Below, piece by piece: positions 37,290 to 47,240 of a stretch of DNA of 64,000 nt. Numbering within the stretch: position 1 is the stretch's first letter; every line of letters starts with the position of its first letter. This stretch comes from CAVXFB01 sp963760935 (lineage in GTDB: Bacteria; Planctomycetota; Planctomycetia; Pirellulales; Thermoguttaceae), in contig CAVXFB010000006.1 of NCBI GenBank assembly GCA_963760935.1, positions 248,001 to 312,000 of the forward strand, in the 5' to 3' direction. A program made the translations under genes and the position numbers. The notes below the pieces were generated by a model. That model did no database searches. It saw only the letters and a program-made list of their open reading frames with translations, and had not been told where the DNA came from.

Positions 37290-38249
37290 ATGGGTGATTC
37301 CACTGCGCCGGCGCTGAGCAAAGCGACATTAGCGATCGAGACGCTGCACGCAACAATCGGCGGCCACGAAGTGACCGCTGGCATCCAGCCCAAGTGCGGC
37401 GCGAACCTGATCTCGCTCGTGGTCGATGGCCAGGAATACCTGCATTATGATGAAGCGGCGCTGCTCCGCGATGGGACCTTTTCGGGCTGCTTCGTCATGT
37501 TTCCCACGCCGTGCCGCGTTCCCGGCGGCGAGTACTGCTTTGGTGGCCGCAAGATCGTTCAACGCAAGCGCGGTGAGCTGATTACGATCCACGGGCTCGC
37601 TCGCGACGAAGAGTTTCAAGTCTCCCGCGAAGCCGACGCCATGAGTCTTACGCTCTCCATCACGCCCGAGCATCCGGTCTACGAAGGCTTTCCCTTCGAA
37701 AGCGTCCTTACACTAAAGATGAAACTTGTCGATCGCGGTTTGCAGTATAGCTTCGAGTTCCGCAACGAAGACGATCGACCGGCGCCGGTGGGCTTCGGCC
37801 TGCATCCGTACTGGCGGATTCCCGGCCGACGCCAAGATGTATTCGTCCAGGTTCCGTGCGATCGCACAATGGTATTGGAGAACCTGATCCCCACCGGAGC
37901 GACCGAAACGGTTGCTGGCACGCCGTTGGACTTACGGCAGTCTCGGTGCCTGGAAGGGACGGAAGTCGATTGCGTGTTCCTTGGCAGGCAGGGATCGGCG
38001 CCGGCCGTGATCGAATATCACGACCTGGGAACGCGAATGACGCTACGTGCCGACGAGGTGTTCTCGCATCAAATCGTATACGCCCCGGCCGGCAGTCCGT
38101 TTGTCTGCGTAGAGAATCTCACGACCGCTCCCAATGCGGTGAACCTCCAGTCAGCGCCCGCGGAAATCTCCGGCCTGCGCATCGTGCCACCGGGCCAGAG
38201 GCTCGCCGGAACTACGCGATTTATTGTGGAAGACTTGATCGGACAGTGA
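37290..38249 (+). CDS. Aldose 1-epimerase family protein
   Basis: Mutarotase-fold enzyme that interconverts alpha and beta anomers of sugars. Typical features are the Gly/Asn start (KCGANLISLVVDGQEYLHYD), the FPTPCRVPGG strand, catalytic-region HGLARDEEF, and GFGLHPYWRIP with the second His, then ECVENLT-like VCVENLTTAPNAVN near the end (Glu). 319 aa, usual length. AGGAGA five to nine bases before ATG 37290. The MITE copy 1 sits directly upstream and probably displaced or now supplies the promoter. Exact sugar unknown. Confidence 0.85.
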   Translation: MGDSTAPALSKATLAIETLHATIGGHEVTAGIQPKCGANLISLVVDGQEYLHYDEAALLRDGTFSGCFVMFPTPCRVPGGEYCFGGRKIVQRKRGELITIHGLARDEEFQVSREADAMSLTLSITPEHPVYEGFPFESVLTLKMKLVDRGLQYSFEFRNEDDRPAPVGFGLHPYWRIPGRRQDVFVQVPCDRTMVLENLIPTGATETVAGTPLDLRQSRCLEGTEVDCVFLGRQGSAPAVIEYHDLGTRMTLRADEVFSHQIVYAPAGSPFVCVENLTTAPNAVNLQSAPAEISGLRIVPPGQRLAGTTRFIVEDLIGQ

Positions 38250-38307
38250 ACCGCGGCTTCACAATGAGGCGGGTGCGTTGAAGGCCTGCATCTTGCCTGG
38301 CGCGTGG

Positions 38308-38421
38308 GGTGGCACCGATAGCTCAGCTATCGGTGCGGCGAAGCCGTGAGAGGTAATGTATTTTCCGTAGCAACCTCTTGTACCTGCCGGCACACCGATA
38401 GCCGAGCTATCGGCGCCACCC
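38308..38421. repeat. CCGATAGCT palindromic repeat pair
   Basis: GGGTGGCACCGATAGCTCAGC at 38308-38328 is inverted at 38401-38421 with few changes. Each half also contains its own CACCGATAGC...GCTATCGGTG hairpin. It occupies most of the 300-base gap before the peroxiredoxin gene, which otherwise holds nothing recognisable. Confidence 0.65.
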
Positions 38422-38549
38422 GCAGCCTACGAAGTGTCCATCGCAAAGAACTGCGACAAATCGCGGTCTCGGTCTGGTTTATTGCCTTGGCTGTTGCGGG
38501 CCGCTGTACAATATGACCGGGTTGCCTCGGAACAGTTGAGGAGCCGCTT

Positions 38550-39095
38550 GTGATGAAGACTTATTTAATAACTGGCATTGCCACGATGTTGGCGGGAGGT
38601 TTCCTTATGTTTGGCACAGCGACGGCGGAAGAACTTAAGGCGGGCGACATGGCGCCCGACTTCACCTTGCCCGGCAGTGATGGCAAGACGTACACGCTCT
38701 CCGATTATCGCGGCAAACAGGCGGTCGTGTTGGCTTGGTTCCCCAGGGCATTTACGCCCGGCTGTACCACGGAGTGCAAGGTCATGGGGCAGCACGGGGC
38801 GACGCTCAAACAGTTCGACGCCGCCTACTTCACAGCCAGCGTCGACAAGCCGGAGAAGAACAAGGATTTTGCCAAGTCGGTCGGCGCCGACTATCCGATC
38901 CTCAGCGATCCCGGCGGCAAAGTTGCCCGGGCGTACGGTGTAACCGGGGCGATCCAGAAGTTCGCCAGCCGCTGGACTTTCTACATTGGCAAGGATGGCA
39001 AAATTCTCGATATTGACAAGAGCGTCAAGCCGGCCACGGCGGCCGACGACATCGCTAAGAAGCTCGAAGCGCTGGGCGTGGCCAAACGGAAATGA
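38550..39095 (+). CDS. Exported peroxiredoxin (BCP/AhpC-TSA type)
   Basis: Reduces peroxides using a reactive Cys. Signal-like N-terminus (LITGIATMLAGGFLMFGTATA), then the thioredoxin fold with peroxidatic Cys in FTPGCTTECK. A second Cys lies four residues later and could resolve the sulfenic acid. Residues GDMAPDFTLPGSDGKTYTLSDYRGK are the usual start of the mature domain. 180 aa. GTG 38550 and ATG 38553 are both possible after TGAGGAG. Periplasmic location is inferred from the signal. Confidence 0.88.
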   Translation: MMKTYLITGIATMLAGGFLMFGTATAEELKAGDMAPDFTLPGSDGKTYTLSDYRGKQAVVLAWFPRAFTPGCTTECKVMGQHGATLKQFDAAYFTASVDKPEKNKDFAKSVGADYPILSDPGGKVARAYGVTGAIQKFASRWTFYIGKDGKILDIDKSVKPATAADDIAKKLEALGVAKRK

Positions 39096-39378
39096 TGCGC
39101 CAGCGGTTCGCACGCTACCATCCGCGGCTTGCGGGGTTTGAACGCTTTCGGAGTGCCTGGTGGCGGTCTCGCCCCCCCTCGCTGCACGGCATTCTGGTTT
39201 TCTCGTCGGGTGATTTTCCCGGGCAGCGAACATTCCAATATCGTCCCTCTGCGGCTATATTGGGTGGCACGTCCGCAGATACTGCGCGGGTCCGCGACGG
39301 CGGCGTCGAACCGGAGGATTATCGACGGTCGCGGATTCGCTCGCGACGTCCGCCGAAGGTGGCTGAGTTGTCGGCCTG

Positions 39379-39963
39379 ATGGCGGCTCCCGGAACTTGGG
39401 CCAGCATACGAACGGAAGTGCCAATCGTGTTCGAAGATGTCAAAGCCGTAATTGGTCCTTACGCCCCCGGTCCCGCAGAGTGCCGCAAGCACGACCCGCG
39501 CAGTGCCGAAGTGGCACAGCAGATCGCCGCATTGATCAGCGCGGCACTTCCGCAGCTTCACGTTGAGCATATCGGCAGCACCGCGGTTCCCGGCTGTGCC
39601 GGCAAGGGGATCGTTGACTTGATGATTCCCGTCGGGGATGGAGAAATGGACCTCGTGAAGCAGTGCCTCGACCGACTTGGATTTCAGCATCAAACCGGTC
39701 CGGATCCCTTCCCCGAAGATCGGCCCATGCGCACCGGCGCATGGGACTTCGAGGGCGAAACGTTCTTGCTTCATGTCCATGTGATTCCAGCCACGGCTGC
39801 TGAAATCGACGAAATGCGTTTCTTCCGCTCGTGTCTGCGATCCGATCCGGATCTGCGAAAGGCCTATGTCGCCCGAAAGCGCAAGATCATTGCCGGCGGC
39901 ATCACCGATCCGGTGGAATACTGTCGGCAGAAGGGAGAGTTCATGAAAGAGGTGCTAGGTTAG
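39379..39963 (+). CDS. GrpB/UPF0157 family protein
   Basis: Nucleotidyltransferase-superfamily fold of unknown substrate. The signature HIGSTAVPGCAGKGIVDLMIPV is complete, and the C-terminal YVARKRKIIAGGITDPVEYCRQKGEF matches the family tail. 194 aa. Start ATG 39379 is uncertain; GTG 39427 just before FEDVKAVIGPY is also credible. The 283 bases upstream hold no recognisable gene. Confidence 0.82.
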   Translation: MAAPGTWASIRTEVPIVFEDVKAVIGPYAPGPAECRKHDPRSAEVAQQIAALISAALPQLHVEHIGSTAVPGCAGKGIVDLMIPVGDGEMDLVKQCLDRLGFQHQTGPDPFPEDRPMRTGAWDFEGETFLLHVHVIPATAAEIDEMRFFRSCLRSDPDLRKAYVARKRKIIAGGITDPVEYCRQKGEFMKEVLG

Positions 39964-39971
39964 CGGCCCGC

Positions 39972-41142
39972 TCATCCTCTGAACATCTCGCCGATCAGGC
40001 GAGCGACGTAACCCGGATACGACATCTTACCCGCCACAACCTCAAGATAATTGGCGATGAGTTTCGGGTGGTGGCGTAGCGATCGCATGGCGACGGGGCG
40101 GCACGCTGTTGAGAATAGGAACCATTGCGCGATCGATGCCTGCGTCAGTTGACTGAGTATTGGGCGGCTGAGCCGGTTGTAGATTCGGCCTGCTGCCGCC
40201 GGTTCTTCGTCGGCGATCGCTGAGATGATCGCGGTCGCGGCAAGCCGGCCGCTTTCCATGGCATAGGCGATGCCTTCGCCGGTCACCGGCTCGACCAAGC
40301 CTGCGGCATCACCGACCAGCAAGGTACTGCGTTGGCCGGGGCTGCGGTTCGGAGCGCCGAAAGGAAAAAGATGGCCACGTGCTCGCAGGCCGGCCCATGT
40401 GCCCTCGCAAAAATATTCGCCCACCAGCCACTGCAATGCTTTGCGAAACTCGGCTCCTTTTTTCAGCGCGCCGCCGACGCCGACCGACACGACGTCTCCC
40501 CGAGGAAAGATCCAGCCGTATCCCCACGGGAGAATGCCAAAGAAGATATGCGGAGCCCGCCGGCAGGCGGCGCAACTCTTCGGTTTTGAGCTTTCCGCTC
40601 GGCGCCTCGGCAACCAGCCCAAAGCCCATCCTGCGCCGCCAGTTCTTCGGCTTATGGGGTCGCAGCGACTTTCGGACGATGCTCGTCACGCCGTCGGCGC
40701 CGATGATCGCGGACGCGTGTAATACTTCGCCTGCGCAAAGCTTGCACTGCGAGCGAAGACCATCAACGTGTACCACCCTGCGCTGCTCGAACACACTGCA
40801 CCCCGCGGCCCGGGCAGCGTCGAGGAGAAATAGGTCAAACTGGCTGCGGTCGACGAACGCCAGCCGTTCCGAGCCGTCGGCTTCGGCCAGCAGCGACGTC
40901 CCGTCGAACATACGGCATCCCTGGCTGAAAGCGCGGGCCAGCCTTGACAGTGCGTCCTTGCCGTGCAGCTCGGCGATGATTTTGGCGGCGCGGCCGGAGA
41001 TTGCTCCGGCGCATGGCTTGATGCGTGGAAACCGTGCCCGATCGATCAGGGCCACGGACAGATTGCTTCGCGCCAGCAGCATGGCCGCCGTGGCACCGGC
41101 TGGGCCTCCGCCGACGATGAGCACATCGTAACGCTCCTGCAT
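39972..41142 (-). CDS. Geranylgeranyl-reductase-family flavoprotein, one frameshift
   Basis: FAD-dependent enzyme expected to reduce isoprenoid double bonds or hydroxylate. Rossmann motif VLIVGGGPAGATAAML at the N-terminus from ATG 41142, then KPCAGAISGRA and FDLFLLDAARAAG. After a frameshift at about 40560 the protein continues with GDVVSVGVGGALKKG and the FAD-contact GDAAGLVEPVTGEGIAYAMESG. About 390 aa. The two halves match one family without loss, so the break is probably an indel error. In planctomycetes such enzymes may act in lipid or quinone metabolism; substrate unknown. Confidence 0.8.
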
Positions 41143-41182
41143 AGTGATGGCCACAGCAATCAGGAAGGCCGGGCAGCCCGGC

Positions 41183-42124
41183 TCACTTGCGGTCCCACAC
41201 GCCGTTGAGACCGCGGAGGATCGCATCGATCACGGCCTCCTTGTCCATGTCGGTGGCGACTTCCATGTTGTGACGCCATGCCGGGACGCGACGGCGGTCG
41301 AACACCGTGGCACCGGTGGTCAATTCCCCCTGCGTCTCCACGTCGCCCGGCATCGACTTGGTGGTGAACAGCGACGGGCAAATTGCGGCCATCAGTGTCA
41401 CCGTGTCATGCACGTGGATGCCTTCGAGCCCGAACTGTTGCCGATATCCGCGAAACACTGGCGGCAAGATCTGCCGCAACAGCCGGCCCACCCGAGTCTC
41501 CTCGTCGGGCAACCGATGGAACAGATCGTAGCTCAGTTCGAGGCGATTCGTGACGTCCAACGGCACGAGCGTCTTGGTCGACGGGGAGCGAAACACGGCC
41601 CGTGCCGCCGCCGGATCGGCGTACATGTTAAACTCGGCCGCGGGCGTGATGTTGCCCGGACCAGCCACTGTACCTCCCATGATCACGATTCGACCAACGA
41701 GTGTGGCCAGATCCGGATCGCGAATGAACGCTCGGGCGATATTTGTCAACGGTCCCAATGCGACAATCGTCACTTCATGCGGTGCGTCGCGGACATGGTC
41801 GCAGATGACTTTCTCGGATGGCAGCAAGTGCTGCCGCTCGGCTACTACGAAGCTTGTCCCGCCCAGCCCGTCGCTGCCATAGAGGTTTCGACGGTCGACG
41901 GCCAAGCGGTTATCGGGATCCGATGCTGCGCCCAATCGCGGCCAGCGGGGCGGGTCGAGTTGCTCGATGATGGCCTGGACGTTTCGCGTGGCCTGGGCTG
42001 GCGAAACATTGCCCCCGACCGCCGTAACGGCCACGACGTCGATGTCGGGATTCGACAGTGCCAGACACAACGCCATGGCGTCGTCGATACCGGGGTCAAC
42101 GTCGAGTATTACCTTCCTGGCCAT
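41183..42124 (-). CDS. Inosine-uridine-type nucleoside hydrolase
   Basis: Splits ribonucleosides to ribose and base. The calcium-binding signature ILDVDPGIDDAMAL begins the protein, with VGGNVSPAQATRN, VALGPLTNIARAF, RIVIMGGTVAGPGNITPAAEFN and the late DTVTLMAAI Asp all in place. 313 aa, usual size, frame intact. ATG 42124 is followed by ARKVILDVD. Lies 40 bases upstream of the flavoprotein gene in the same direction, possibly one transcript. Confidence 0.9.
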   Translation of the reverse strand: MARKVILDVDPGIDDAMALCLALSNPDIDVVAVTAVGGNVSPAQATRNVQAIIEQLDPPRWPRLGAASDPDNRLAVDRRNLYGSDGLGGTSFVVAERQHLLPSEKVICDHVRDAPHEVTIVALGPLTNIARAFIRDPDLATLVGRIVIMGGTVAGPGNITPAAEFNMYADPAAARAVFRSPSTKTLVPLDVTNRLELSYDLFHRLPDEETRVGRLLRQILPPVFRGYRQQFGLEGIHVHDTVTLMAAICPSLFTTKSMPGDVETQGELTTGATVFDRRRVPAWRHNMEVATDMDKEAVIDAILRGLNGVWDRK

Positions 42125-42210
42125 TGTCCCCCCATCGTGAAGCCGACAAGACTCGCAGAGAATGCGGTCACAATTTTATGCTTGTTGGCAGCGCAATACA
42201 AGACATGGGC

Positions 42211-42383
42211 CAGCGTGCCAGGAGAACTGCAAAGTCCGGGGAACCGTCATTCTGAGCGCAGCGAAGAATCTCTGTGGCATTGTACAAGTCGTTGCTTGCC
42301 AACGAGATCCTTCGCTGCGCTCAGGATGACAGATTCTCCAGTCCGCTCACAAAATGCGACTTTGCAGTTCTCTTGCCAGCGTG
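42211..42383. mobile_element. MITE-like element with GTCATTCTGAGC repeats
   Basis: Imperfect 26-base terminal inverted repeats (GAGAACTGCAAAGTC core at 42222-42236 and 42357-42371) enclose a second inverted pair, GTCATTCTGAGCGCAGCGAA (from 42246) and its complement ending at 42330. The inner pair is a dispersed repeat type seen in many bacteria. It fills the gap between the nucleoside hydrolase start and the DUF4175 gene end. Confidence 0.65.
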
Positions 42384-42421
42384 CGACGATCAGGCGGATG
42401 GTATGATACGCCCCTCTTTCC

Positions 42422-45400
42422 TCAGGGCGTGCCACCCTGTTTGCCCTGTCGGTCCTCGCCGGCTACGCCGCGCGTATACTGGCGGACCTGATCCGCCCAA
42501 TCGGGCGGCGCGGCGAAGCGGCCGGAGTCCTTGAGGTCCTGCGGCTGTTTGACCGTGATGCCGCCGCGCAACTCCGTGCTCCGGGGGCGCAGTCCGAGGC
42601 TCCGTAGGGCTTCGTTGAATTGCTTTCGCGCCGCGTCACCCGCTGCGCCCTTTTCGGCCGCGGCCCGCTGCATCGCCTCCCAGCGATCGAGAAAGCGTCG
42701 TGCATCCTCTTTCGACCAGCCCAATTGGTCCAACAACTTCGGCTTCTCCTTAGCCATCTGTTCGCGCAGATGCTCGAGGGCCAAAGCACTTTGTCGCCGA
42801 GCATATTCAAGATTCGCCGCATCGGCCGGTGATTCGGCCGGTGGTGGGGCGGCGTCAGACGCTTTGCCTGGCTTGCCTCCACCGGTGGGCGTGCCCGGGC
42901 CATGGTTGTTTGCTTGCGCGCCCGTCGCTTGCGCGCGGCCGTTTGGTTGATCTTCGGCAGGCGTGCCGTGCTCGCCTGGCGCGCTCTTGTCATCGCTCTT
43001 TCCGCCAGCCGTATTGCCGGCCGATTTCTGCTGGCCCGTGCCGCTGCCGTTGTCGGCCTGTTGCTTCGCCGTGCTGCCGGTTGGTTGTTTCGTCGCCGTC
43101 TGATCGCCCGCTTTTTGGCCGGCCTCGCCCCGGCCCTGTTCCTCGGCCTTTCCCGCGCCTTCATCGGCCGCCGTGTGTGAGCCGCCGCTACCGATGCCCG
43201 ACTTGTTGGCCTGTTGACCGCCGCCCTGTTCGCCGCCACCCGATCGATCGCCGGCCGTGTCGCCTTTCGAGTCGGATTGCTTTCTGCTCGTGCTAGGCGA
43301 TTTGGCCATGTCGCCCTTGCGCTCGCCCGGAGCCTCGCCTGCTTGGCCGGCCTTCTTCTCTCTGGCCGCGTTCGCGCCTTGCGGCTCGGGGTTTGCTTGG
43401 TTGTTGCCAACATTCTTGCCGTCGCCCGGCTGTTGCTTCTCCGCGCTGCGGGCGTTGCCTTGCTTCTGCTCGGCTACGCGTTGGGCGTCCTGTTTTTGCT
43501 GTTCCGTGCCACCGGCGGCCGTGCCCGACTTTTCGGTCCTCTCCGTCGCGGCGTCCGAAGCATCGGTGCCCGGTTTCTCCGTACCCGACTTCACATCGCC
43601 CGCCTGCTGTTCGCCGCCTTTGTCGCCGTCGACCTTCTCGTTACTGGGCTTGGCGGTACCAGATTTCTCCGTGCCCGGCTCGCTGCCTCGTTGCTCGCCG
43701 TTGGATTTGCCTTTGTTGGATTTATCAGCGCCGGCCAATTCCGTACCGCCGGCGCCGGCGCCCGGCTGGTTTGCGTCTGACTTATCGGCGCTGGGTTTTT
43801 CCGTGCCCGGCTTTTCATCGCCCTGCTTTCCGCTACCCGACTTGTCGGCGGCTGACGCTTGCTTTTCGGAATCGCCTTGTTGGTTGCCCGACGAGCCTTT
43901 GTCGGTCTTTGCGGCTGCCGACTTTCCTTTGTCTCCCTTGTCTCCCTGTTCCGACTCGGATTGATCGCCCGAAGGTTTGTCGGCTGCCGACGTGGCGCCG
44001 GCCGACTTCCCGCTGTCCGACTTGGCGCTGCCTGCGTCTCCCTTCGTCGCGTTGTCTTGGCCCGCTTTCTGCGAGTCAGCCTTGTCGGCGGTCGACTTCT
44101 GTTCGTCGGATTGTCCTTGTCCCGATTTTCCGGAGCCGGACTGTTGATCGCCCGACTTCTCACCGCTACCCTGCGATTGATTGTCTTGTGATTGTCGCTT
44201 CTCTTGCTTATCCTGCTGCTGTTGGCGATCCTTGAGAATCTTCTCCATGGCGTCGCCGGGATCGGTGTCGGGGTCGACTCGTTGGTTCCTGTCGGCGCTG
44301 GAATCTCCCTGCTGTTTGTCGGCCGAGGCTAGCTGATCACCGCTTTGCTGGCCTCTCTTATCCTGACCCGATTTGCCGCCTTGGTTTCCCTTATCGGAAG
44401 CCGAGTCGGCCTTCTCTTCATTGGGTTGGCCGGAGTCGCCTTGTTTCGCCGAAGCGGTGTCTTGCGGTTGGTTCTTCTGCCCGACGTCCGATGACGGCTG
44501 CTGCTTCTGCCCTGCGCCAGTTTGATTGTCCGATTGATTTCGGCCGGCATCGCCCTTTGGATTCTGTCTCCCCTCGTCGGTCCGGTTGCCCTTGGCGCCG
44601 TCGGCCGGTTTCGACTGTCCGGCTCGTCGGGCGCCGACGATGATCCGCTGCTTCTTGCTGGCGGTGTGGCCGGCGGTGGGCTGGCGGTTGTCATCCGCTT
44701 CGGTCCAATACACGACCGTATCGCCGGCTTTGAGCCCCAGGCGTGCCGGCGAGAACTCGTAGACGGCTGAAAACTCGCCGGGCCATCCCGCTTTCGGTTC
44801 TTGCGCGTCCAGCAGCGGCGGAATCGGCAGATCACGGCCGTCGCGTTGGGCCTGCAACGTCACGCGACGCAGGGCGAAGTCGGGGTCTTCGGCCCGCACT
44901 TTGATGTCGACCTTGCCGTTGGCCGCCACTGTGACCTCGTCCTGCTGCGGGTCAACTATTTGAACCTCCGGCGGGAGGTCGCGGATCACGTCGATCCGAT
45001 GCCGGATGGGGCGTTCGTTCTCGCGTCCTTTCAGGTCGGTAAAACGAAGTTGGTAGCTGTTGTACTCGCCGCGCGACGGGTCGGCGGGATCGAGCCGCAA
45101 GGTGAACTGACCCGTGGCCGCGCGACCGTCGACCGACATCCGCAATCCGGGCCGGCCGGTGCAACCGAGATCGATTTCCGCGGCGCCCGGTTTGATCTCG
45201 GTGTTCGCCGTGGCATGAATCGTCACCTCGGTGCCTTCGATCGCCCGCAGGTCTCCCTGCGTGAGAACCATTTGATCGGCGAGCCCGGTATACGCCGGAT
45301 AATGGTATGAGACCGAATCGACGACGATGGACGGGGCGATTTGGGCTTCGACGTGATAGACCCGCGTGCGGCAATCTCCGGCCGCCAGATAGTATTGATA

Positions 45401-46264
45401 ATCTTGCTGAACGCCGACGTTGCCCGGCGGAAGTTGGCACTGATAGCGAAGTCCATCGTCGAGCGGAGTCATCCTGATGCCCTGGTCGATCAACTGGCCG
45501 TCGGCCGTGCTGTACATCAACACCACCGGCTCGTCTTGCCGCAGTCCGGCGACTTCGGCCGAGACGGTCACCGAGTCACCGTGGAAGACGGACGTATCGC
45601 CCGGCTGCACGTCGCGGATCGTTACGCGCGTTGGGGCCTCGATGCTCGCCCAGGGCAAGAGCACTCGGGCGGCCGAGCGGAGTGGGTTCTTTGGCGAGAG
45701 CACGAGATACAGGCAGAAAACGGCCAGCACTCCCGCCAGCACAATCCCTCGGCGAATGACCCGCGAACGATCGACCGCCACCTCGATCTCGACGCCCGAG
45801 AGATCGGTGGCCGCCCGGTTCTCGATTGCCTGATAGACGGGCACGGCAACCTCCCGCCGATGTCCACGGAGGAGCAGAAAGTTGATCAGGCTATTCTTCA
45901 GGGACGGTTGACTCTTCTCGATCGTGGCTGCGGCAAACAACGGATTGATGCGGTGCACCAGCGGCGGCATAACGCGGCGGGCGAAATACGCAACGGCCAC
46001 GACCACCAATGCCGCCCACAACCAGAATCGTCCCCAGAACCCCAGTCCGCCGACAATCAGCCAATGATCGATTACTGCCGCTGTCAGCAGGTACGCCAAC
46101 ACGCCGATGGCCAATGCGATCAGGCCGGCGGCGATGTCGACCCCTTTTACCTGTCGCTGGGTCTGCCTGAGCCGTCGATCGATCACCACCTCCCGCTCGG
46201 TCGGTGGCGGTACGACCGGGGCGTCAGGCGTCACAGGCGTCGGCGAGGTTGTTCCACTCGACAT
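42422..46264 (-). CDS. DUF4175-like membrane protein with a giant low-complexity linker
   Basis: 1280 aa. Residues 1-205 hold three or so membrane helices (IAAGLIALAIGVLAYLL, LWAALVVVAVAYFARR, GIVLAGVLAVFCLYLVL). Residues 205-560 form an extracytoplasmic beta-rich part (VRAEDPDFALRRVTLQAQRDG). About 580 residues (555-1140) are then almost only Lys, Asp, Ser, Gly, Gln, Glu, Ala and Asn. The last 140 residues form a helical domain (NLEYARRQSALALEHLREQM...WSKEDARRFLDRWEAMQ). The frame is open throughout, so the linker is probably real. Similar linkers, shorter, occur in the DUF4129 protein. Role unknown, probably cell-envelope. Confidence 0.75.
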   Translation of the reverse strand: MSSGTTSPTPVTPDAPVVPPPTEREVVIDRRLRQTQRQVKGVDIAAGLIALAIGVLAYLLTAAVIDHWLIVGGLGFWGRFWLWAALVVVAVAYFARRVMPPLVHRINPLFAAATIEKSQPSLKNSLINFLLLRGHRREVAVPVYQAIENRAATDLSGVEIEVAVDRSRVIRRGIVLAGVLAVFCLYLVLSPKNPLRSAARVLLPWASIEAPTRVTIRDVQPGDTSVFHGDSVTVSAEVAGLRQDEPVVLMYSTADGQLIDQGIRMTPLDDGLRYQCQLPPGNVGVQQDYQYYLAAGDCRTRVYHVEAQIAPSIVVDSVSYHYPAYTGLADQMVLTQGDLRAIEGTEVTIHATANTEIKPGAAEIDLGCTGRPGLRMSVDGRAATGQFTLRLDPADPSRGEYNSYQLRFTDLKGRENERPIRHRIDVIRDLPPEVQIVDPQQDEVTVAANGKVDIKVRAEDPDFALRRVTLQAQRDGRDLPIPPLLDAQEPKAGWPGEFSAVYEFSPARLGLKAGDTVVYWTEADDNRQPTAGHTASKKQRIIVGARRAGQSKPADGAKGNRTDEGRQNPKGDAGRNQSDNQTGAGQKQQPSSDVGQKNQPQDTASAKQGDSGQPNEEKADSASDKGNQGGKSGQDKRGQQSGDQLASADKQQGDSSADRNQRVDPDTDPGDAMEKILKDRQQQQDKQEKRQSQDNQSQGSGEKSGDQQSGSGKSGQGQSDEQKSTADKADSQKAGQDNATKGDAGSAKSDSGKSAGATSAADKPSGDQSESEQGDKGDKGKSAAAKTDKGSSGNQQGDSEKQASAADKSGSGKQGDEKPGTEKPSADKSDANQPGAGAGGTELAGADKSNKGKSNGEQRGSEPGTEKSGTAKPSNEKVDGDKGGEQQAGDVKSGTEKPGTDASDAATERTEKSGTAAGGTEQQKQDAQRVAEQKQGNARSAEKQQPGDGKNVGNNQANPEPQGANAAREKKAGQAGEAPGERKGDMAKSPSTSRKQSDSKGDTAGDRSGGGEQGGGQQANKSGIGSGGSHTAADEGAGKAEEQGRGEAGQKAGDQTATKQPTGSTAKQQADNGSGTGQQKSAGNTAGGKSDDKSAPGEHGTPAEDQPNGRAQATGAQANNHGPGTPTGGGKPGKASDAAPPPAESPADAANLEYARRQSALALEHLREQMAKEKPKLLDQLGWSKEDARRFLDRWEAMQRAAAEKGAAGDAARKQFNEALRSLGLRPRSTELRGGITVKQPQDLKDSGRFAAPPDWADQVRQYTRGVAGEDRQGKQGGTP

Positions 46265-46371
46265 GGGGGTGCGTCCACAGAGGAGACTTGCTCTCTGTAT
46301 TATAGACGCAACTTGGCCCGCCCGGATTCCAAAATCAGAGGGGGGGGTATTGATGCCAGGAGCGGACGCCG

Positions 46372-47193
46372 TTAGTGGCCGATTTCGGCTGTCGACTCTT
46401 CGGCCACGGGGTTGGTCAACGAACCGATCTTCTCGATCGTAACGGTCACTACGTCGCCGGGGAGCAAGAAGCGGGGGGGCTTCCGCACAACGCCCACGCC
46501 GTGCGGCGTGCCAGTGAGAATCACCGTGCCAGGCAAAAGGGTCGTGCTGCCACTGAGAAACTCGATCAGTTGCGGCACGTCGAAGATCATGTCGTTGGTG
46601 TTCCAGTCCTGCAACACCTCGCCATTGACGTCCAACTTGATCGCGAGCTCATTCGGATTGGGAATTTCATCGGCCGTGACCAACGAAGGACCCATCGGTG
46701 CAAAGGTGTCGAACGTCTTGCCTCGGCACCATTGGGTGGCGCCCCATCGGCCCTGCCAATCGCGGGCGCTGACGTCGTTGGCGCACGTATAGCCGAGCAC
46801 ATAGTCGAGTGCCCGATCGCGCGACACATTCTTGCACCGTCGGCCAATGACCACGGCCAACTCGCATTCGTAGTCGACCTCGTCGCTGCGCAGATGTCGC
46901 GGCAGCAGGATTGGGTCGCCCGGATTCTGCAAGGCGGTCGTCGATTTCATGAAGAGCACCGGGAACTGCGGTATCGCCGCGTTTCCTTCGGCCGCATGCC
47001 GCCGGTAATTCAGGCCGATGCAAAGAAAGTTCGAAGGCTCGACCGGGGCAAGCAGTTTGCTCACGCTGGCAGTCTTGTCGGTGACCTTGAATTCGCCAAA
47101 GACGTCGCCCGATATTTCGCGGACCGTGCCGTCCGGTTGAAGGCTGCCGTATTTCGTGTTTTGGCTTGGGTCGAGATAGCGAATGATTTTCAT
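46372..47193 (-). CDS. Fumarylacetoacetate hydrolase family protein
   Basis: Predicted C-C bond hydrolase or decarboxylase acting on beta-diketone-like acids, metal dependent. The FAH core shows CIGLNYRRHAAEGN, DEVDYECELAVVIGRR (metal-binding Glu residues), YTCANDVSARDWQ, KTFDTFAPMGPSLV and LLPGTVILTGTPHGVG. 273 aa from ATG 47193, which begins MKIIRYLDPSQ; GAAAGGG lies upstream. 47 bases downstream of the HIT gene in the same direction. Exact substrate cannot be told. Confidence 0.87.
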   Translation of the reverse strand: MKIIRYLDPSQNTKYGSLQPDGTVREISGDVFGEFKVTDKTASVSKLLAPVEPSNFLCIGLNYRRHAAEGNAAIPQFPVLFMKSTTALQNPGDPILLPRHLRSDEVDYECELAVVIGRRCKNVSRDRALDYVLGYTCANDVSARDWQGRWGATQWCRGKTFDTFAPMGPSLVTADEIPNPNELAIKLDVNGEVLQDWNTNDMIFDVPQLIEFLSGSTTLLPGTVILTGTPHGVGVVRKPPRFLLPGDVVTVTIEKIGSLTNPVAEESTAEIGH

Positions 47194-47240
47194 ACACACC
47201 CTTTCATGTTGCTATAACTCTCAGTGTTGTGGGATCTGCA

